A stretch of 64,000 nt of DNA from Maricaulis virginensis. GTDB lineage: Bacteria > Pseudomonadota > Alphaproteobacteria > Caulobacterales > Maricaulaceae. This document shows positions 60,850 to 64,000 of this stretch, piece by piece (the stretch's first letter is position 1; every line of letters begins with the position of its first letter). The DNA lies in contig NZ_BSFE01000011.1 in assembly GCF_027922185.1 (NCBI RefSeq), positions 55,755-119,754 on the forward strand, written 5' to 3'. A program made the translations under genes and the position numbers. The notes under the pieces are model-generated. The model did no database searches. It was not told where the DNA came from and saw only the letters and a list, made by a program, of their open reading frames with translations.

Positions 60850-60952
60850 TACGCCTTACGCTTACTTCGCCGCTTTTGCCAAGACCTGCCAATGGGCGTC
60901 GTCAAGAGTACGAAACGATCTCAAAGTCGGCGTTGCATGCCCACAAGGGCAA

Positions 60953-62035
60953 TCACGTTGACCGGGTGGCGTGGAAAAGCCGAGCCGCAGAGACTTTCAG
61001 GAACAGGCTGGGGCGTTCGACGAAATGCCAGGACGCCGCGGCGATCGGCATCGTGACAACGAGTGCTGCGAGCCCTGTTTCAAACGCGCCTGCCCCGGGT
61101 TTCATCACTAGGACGGCCTGCATTACAGGATAGTGCCAGATGTAAACACCGTAGGACCAGTCCGGCATCCGGTGCCAGGTTGGCAAGCAGCCGAGCCGCG
61201 CGAAGGCGATCCAGAACAGACCGGTCGCCAACGCCAGATTGAGGAAAGGCTCGGCCAGCGGTGACGCGCCGGCCAGCCACCAAGCCCCCGCAGCAGCGAT
61301 TGCGGGCCACGGAGACACCGGCCAATGGCGACGCAGGGCATGGATGAGCATGCCAAGCGCGAAGGGGGCCGACAATCGCGCTGACGCGGTCAGCATGCCG
61401 GGGATATCCTGATCGGCCCCGGTCAGAGCCGCATGCCCGAGTGTTGTGGCCAGATAGAGGCCAAGCGCCGTGCGGCGCGTCCATGGCAGGGGCGACAGCA
61501 CCAGAACGCCGGCACCGATATAGGCCAGGACTTCGTAGCGCAGCGTCCACAGGGGCGCCGAGAACTCCCCGCTCCAGGGGTTGTCCGCAAAGACGCCTGC
61601 CGGACCCTGCGAGGTATCGAGAAAGCCCAGGACATGAAGCGGAAACCGCCATGTCGCCGGAGACGACCAGTATTCGCCGGCCGATACAGTCGTGACGAGC
61701 GGTCCGATCACCAGGACTGCGGCCAGCGACAGCACGACAAGTGCCGGCATGATACGCAGGGCTCGGGCCACCGCAAAGGAAACGGCGTCTTTGCGGCGCT
61801 CCAGACTGCCGGCGATCAGAAATCCCGACACGATAAAAAAGCCATTCACGGCTGCGTAGCTGAGCGACCAGCCGTGAAGGGCGAGCGGCGGCGGTTGCCC
61901 GGGCCCCTGCGTCACGATCACGGCATGCTCGATCAGTACAGCGCCAGCCAATATCAGCCGGATGAGCGTGAACCGGTTTCTGGTGCCCTGAAAGGCCTCG
62001 GCGATTGTTGTGGCGCGAAAGATTGGCGTCCCCAT
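60953..62035 (-). CDS. Acyltransferase-3 family membrane protein (OafA-like)
   Basis: From ATG 62035 (MGTPIFRATTIAEAFQGT) the ~360-residue protein has ~10 membrane segments and the acyltransferase-3 pattern. RFTLIRLILAGAVLIEHAVI is an R-x-x-L-I-R-L-x-L-A-x-x-V-x-x-x-H block with the conserved His, and NGFFIVSGFLIAGSLERR and SYGVYIWHYPVMQ near the C-terminus follow. Such enzymes O-acylate sugars of surface polysaccharides at the inner membrane. Fourteen codons upstream of this Met are open but lack a ribosome site. It stands alone on the minus strand. Confidence 0.88.
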   Translation of the reverse strand: MGTPIFRATTIAEAFQGTRNRFTLIRLILAGAVLIEHAVIVTQGPGQPPPLALHGWSLSYAAVNGFFIVSGFLIAGSLERRKDAVSFAVARALRIMPALVVLSLAAVLVIGPLVTTVSAGEYWSSPATWRFPLHVLGFLDTSQGPAGVFADNPWSGEFSAPLWTLRYEVLAYIGAGVLVLSPLPWTRRTALGLYLATTLGHAALTGADQDIPGMLTASARLSAPFALGMLIHALRRHWPVSPWPAIAAAGAWWLAGASPLAEPFLNLALATGLFWIAFARLGCLPTWHRMPDWSYGVYIWHYPVMQAVLVMKPGAGAFETGLAALVVTMPIAAASWHFVERPSLFLKVSAARLFHATRST

Positions 62036-62106
62036 CTCGATTGATGGGAATACGCAGCGGGTCCCTCTCGCCCTCATGCAAAGACAGGCACGAAAAGCCG
62101 GGACAG

Positions 62107-62838
62107 TCAGACGGCGGCCCGACGGCGGGCGAGCTCCATGCGGACCAGCCGCTGAAGGCGCAAGACAAGAAGCACGAGCCCCGCCAGCACGGTCACGAGC
62201 GCAAGGGCAGCGGCCGTGATCACCAAGGGATTATTGAAGTTTTCCCGCGCCTTGTAGTCCATGATGTGGAGCATCCAGAAGAAGTCGTAGAAGCGCCAGG
62301 CATCATTGCGCCGGGCGCTAACAAGGCCGGTCTGCGGGTCGACATAAAGACGCGTGCCTTCACCGTCGGAGAAGCTGATCCGCCAGGCTGGCCCGGCCCG
62401 CCGGTATTCCCAGGTTGGCGTCTCGAAATACTCAACCGGGCCGATGTCCGCTGGACCGGCATAATCGCGAAGGGCGACAGCCTGTGCGGTATCGCGATCG
62501 AGCGGTGTGAGGCGTTCACCCGACCGCGCATCTATGAGATCGCGTCCGCCGTCCAACCGGACAAGGCTGTAGACCGGCCGGTCAAGCCAGGTCTCCAGCG
62601 TGACCGAGCGGATGTCTTCACCGATGTCCGCAGCGCGAATGGCGGCGTCCAGCGGCATCAGCCCGTCCAGGGCGAGCGGCCGGTCGATAGCGGGTGCGAT
62701 ATTATGCTCGCCGCGCACCCGCTCTATCGGGATTACGCTCATCACCACGCCGCCCGTGACCCAGAGAATGATCTGTATTCCCACAGCCAGCGCCAGCCAT
62801 TTGTGAACACGGATTGTCCAGCGCAGCAAAGCGGTCAT
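62107..62838 (-). CDS. PepSY-domain membrane protein
   Basis: The 243-residue protein has an N-terminal membrane helix (WLALAVGIQIILWVTGGVVM) preceded by the typical HKW motif of PepSY-associated proteins. A periplasmic PepSY-like domain (GTRLYVDPQTGLVSARRNDAW) and a C-terminal membrane helix (TAAALALVTVLAGLVLLVLR) after WMLHIMDY follow. These proteins accompany iron, copper or redox genes. It may act with the His/Met-rich periplasmic protein encoded just upstream (62914). The role is unproven. Confidence 0.85.
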   Translation of the reverse strand: MTALLRWTIRVHKWLALAVGIQIILWVTGGVVMSVIPIERVRGEHNIAPAIDRPLALDGLMPLDAAIRAADIGEDIRSVTLETWLDRPVYSLVRLDGGRDLIDARSGERLTPLDRDTAQAVALRDYAGPADIGPVEYFETPTWEYRRAGPAWRISFSDGEGTRLYVDPQTGLVSARRNDAWRFYDFFWMLHIMDYKARENFNNPLVITAAALALVTVLAGLVLLVLRLQRLVRMELARRRAAV

Positions 62839-62913
62839 CTTTCAATACTCCGGTCATGAAAAGGGGTTCCGGAGTGCCCGGAACCCGATATGTCTGGAAT
62901 GCACCGGTTGGTG

Positions 62914-63294
62914 CTAGCCGTTGTGGTGGGACCGGCCGGCTTGCGGCGCGTCGTCAGTACCGTGATGACCGGAATGCGCTGCGCCGTGGTCATGCGCTTC
63001 GTGCATGTGCTGTTCCCCATGCGCGCCCATGCTGTCGTCAGCATGCATCATGGCGTGACAAGCCTGCATGCGGTTGCGGGCTTCCTCATCCATTTCGGCC
63101 ATGGCCGCGCCATGGGTTTCGGCATCACCCATATGTTGCTCGTGCAGCGCGTGACATTCCGCCATGGTGACCTGAGGCGCCTCATTATGCGCGCCGTGTT
63201 CACCGTGCCCGCTGTGCTCCTGCGCGAAAGACGGTGCCGCGGACGAAGCCAGCAGAATGGCCGCAATGGTCGTGTATGCTTGGAAATGGGTCAT
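62914..63294 (-). CDS. His/Met-rich periplasmic metal-binding protein
   Basis: From the ATG at 63294 (MTHFQAYTTIAAILLASSAAPSFAQ) the product is ~126 residues with a signal peptide. The mature part is packed with His, Met and Asp: EHSGHGEHGAHNEA, ECHALHEQHMGDAE and AHDHGAAHSGHHG. This composition suits Cu(I)/Ag(I) or other soft-metal buffering in the periplasm. The frame extends to 63357, but only this start gives a signal peptide. It lies just downstream of the ECF sigma gene, as in a stress-response operon. Confidence 0.8.
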   Translation of the reverse strand: MTHFQAYTTIAAILLASSAAPSFAQEHSGHGEHGAHNEAPQVTMAECHALHEQHMGDAETHGAAMAEMDEEARNRMQACHAMMHADDSMGAHGEQHMHEAHDHGAAHSGHHGTDDAPQAGRSHHNG

Positions 63295-63334
63295 GTCAGA
63301 TCCTTGTTCTGGTTGGCGCAGTACAAGGACTACG

Positions 63335-63919
63335 TCAGCGGGAAGCATCTCCCTCATCGCCGAACTGCACTTTCAGCGCCTTCCGGGCCCGGTAGATCCG
63401 CACTTCGACTGCTTTCGCGGACAGCCCCATCAGCGCTCCGATCCCGGCCAGGCTCATGCCTTCCATCGCAGAAAGGAGCAGGGGGGTGCGCAACCCCTCA
63501 GGCAGCTCTGCCACCAGGGCACTGACACGGCGCAAATCGTCACGATCTTCGGTCACACGCTCCGGTCCGGCCTCTGCGGAGGGCATACCGGAGAAATCCG
63601 TCTCCGCGCCGACCCAGCGCAGCACAGCCCGGCGGCGATGGTGATCGTGGATCTTGTTGCGCACAATGGCGAACAGCCAGGTCTCGAAAGCCCGTGCCGG
63701 GTCGTACCGGTGAAGATTGCGATGCAGGGCGACGAAGCTTTCCTGGGCGATATCATCGGCCTCGCTGGCCGATCCCAGGTTCGCCCGGGCAAAACGGACG
63801 ACCCGGCCCGCATGCCGGGTCATCAGCATGTCGAACGCCCGGCGGTCGCCATCGGCCGCCCGGCTCACGAGTTCAGCATCCGAAGGGGAATGTTGTTCTC
63901 CGTTAGGACACAGACTCAT
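63335..63919 (-). CDS. ECF-family RNA polymerase sigma factor
   Basis: The 194-residue protein has region 2 (DRRAFDMLMTRHAGRVVRFARANL; DDIAQESFVALHRNLHRYDPA) and region 4 (ALMGLSAKAVEVRIYRARKALK). The start MSLCPNGEQHSPSDAELV at 63919 is chosen; upstream bases belong to the IS5-type transposase frame. ECF sigmas are normally held by an anti-sigma factor; none is encoded after it here, though the next genes are a metal-binding and a PepSY protein. The 5' boundary may have been disturbed by the insertion sequence, and its native promoter may be lost. Confidence 0.9.
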   Translation of the reverse strand: MSLCPNGEQHSPSDAELVSRAADGDRRAFDMLMTRHAGRVVRFARANLGSASEADDIAQESFVALHRNLHRYDPARAFETWLFAIVRNKIHDHHRRRAVLRWVGAETDFSGMPSAEAGPERVTEDRDDLRRVSALVAELPEGLRTPLLLSAMEGMSLAGIGALMGLSAKAVEVRIYRARKALKVQFGDEGDASR

Positions 63920-64000
63920 AATTTCTGAGCCATATCTGGATAGCGGCGAGTTTGACGAGGGCAAGGTAGTTATCGGCGTGTTTTTCGTAGCGCGTTGCGA
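63903..64000 (-). mobile_element. C-terminus of an IS5-family transposase
   Basis: The minus strand translates at the window edge as ATRYEKHADNYLALVKLAA then IQIWLRNYESVS and stops at 63903-63905. The RYEKxADNYLA...IWLR ending is typical of IS5/IS427-group transposases. The stop falls inside the N-terminal codons of the ECF sigma gene, so the insertion sequence's terminal repeat must lie within or very close to that gene. The rest of the element is outside the window. Confidence 0.88.

Noticed and set aside
1..64000. RepABC-type replication region
   Set aside because: The parA and parB genes are present, but there is no repC. The initiator at 45137 is of the RPA/RepA type and lies 30 kb away.
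1..64000. Relaxase (traI) and coupling protein (traD)
   Set aside because: No HUH relaxase motif (HxHxxxN-like in a long frame) or VirD4-type ATPase frame was found. Only the mating-pair genes are present.

Overview
The window looks like part of a large, GC-rich conjugative plasmid from an alphaproteobacterium. The evidence is direct: a RepA-type replication initiator with an iteron array, a ParA/ParB partition locus, and an almost complete F-type (MPF-F) conjugation operon. The host assignment is an inference from protein style, GC bias and the RPA-type RepA, DUF3085 and DUF3768 families. No relaxase, coupling protein, rRNA, tRNA or CRISPR array is visible, so the DNA-processing half of the transfer system must lie outside the window.

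Layout. (1) 1-12 kb: a maintenance or leading-region-like block, mostly on the minus strand. It holds a methyltransferase-helicase fusion of the strawberry-notch/DarB type, three divergent SSB paralogues, DUF3768 and DUF3085 proteins, two plus-strand accessory genes (a small lipoprotein and an HNH-like zinc protein) and an Xre/RES toxin-antitoxin pair. Two homologous ~123-bp palindromic elements sit directly upstream of minus-strand genes here. (2) 12-17 kb: a partition-accessory gene, parA, a GTTAGC-rich candidate centromere, a large parB, an unknown gene and an HTH regulator that faces the transfer operon across a ~700-bp control region with three matching dyads. (3) 17-42 kb: the transfer operon traA-L-E-(unknown)-K-B-dsbC-V-C-(membrane)-trbI-S26 peptidase-(DUF2726)-W-U-trbC-N-F-H-G. 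Most junctions overlap, and traN is about four times the usual size. (4) 42-46 kb: small plasmid genes, radC, the iteron array (putative oriV) and repA.

(5) 46-50.5 kb: a Tn402/Tn7-like tniA-tniB-tniQ module with short repeats beside tniA. It appears to be decaying: TniB lacks the Walker A lysine and tniQ has a one-base frameshift. It is followed by an antitoxin paralogue without a toxin and an HNH-type gene. (6) 52-60 kb: a metal-resistance block with an RND efflux system (outer-membrane factor, fusion protein, pump) and a CDF exporter operon that starts from a MerR-type promoter, although no merR gene is present. (7) 60-64 kb: an AT-richer guanidinium-exporter cassette with a clear guanidine-II (mini-ykkC) riboswitch and sigma70 promoter, an acyltransferase, a PepSY protein, a His/Met-rich periplasmic protein, an ECF sigma factor, and the C-terminus of an IS5-family transposase at the right edge.

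Several minus-strand plasmid genes share one leader design: a purine-rich run (AAAGGAAAAG-like) followed by a short hairpin at or overlapping the Shine-Dalgarno sequence. This suggests shared translational or processing control of the plasmid backbone.
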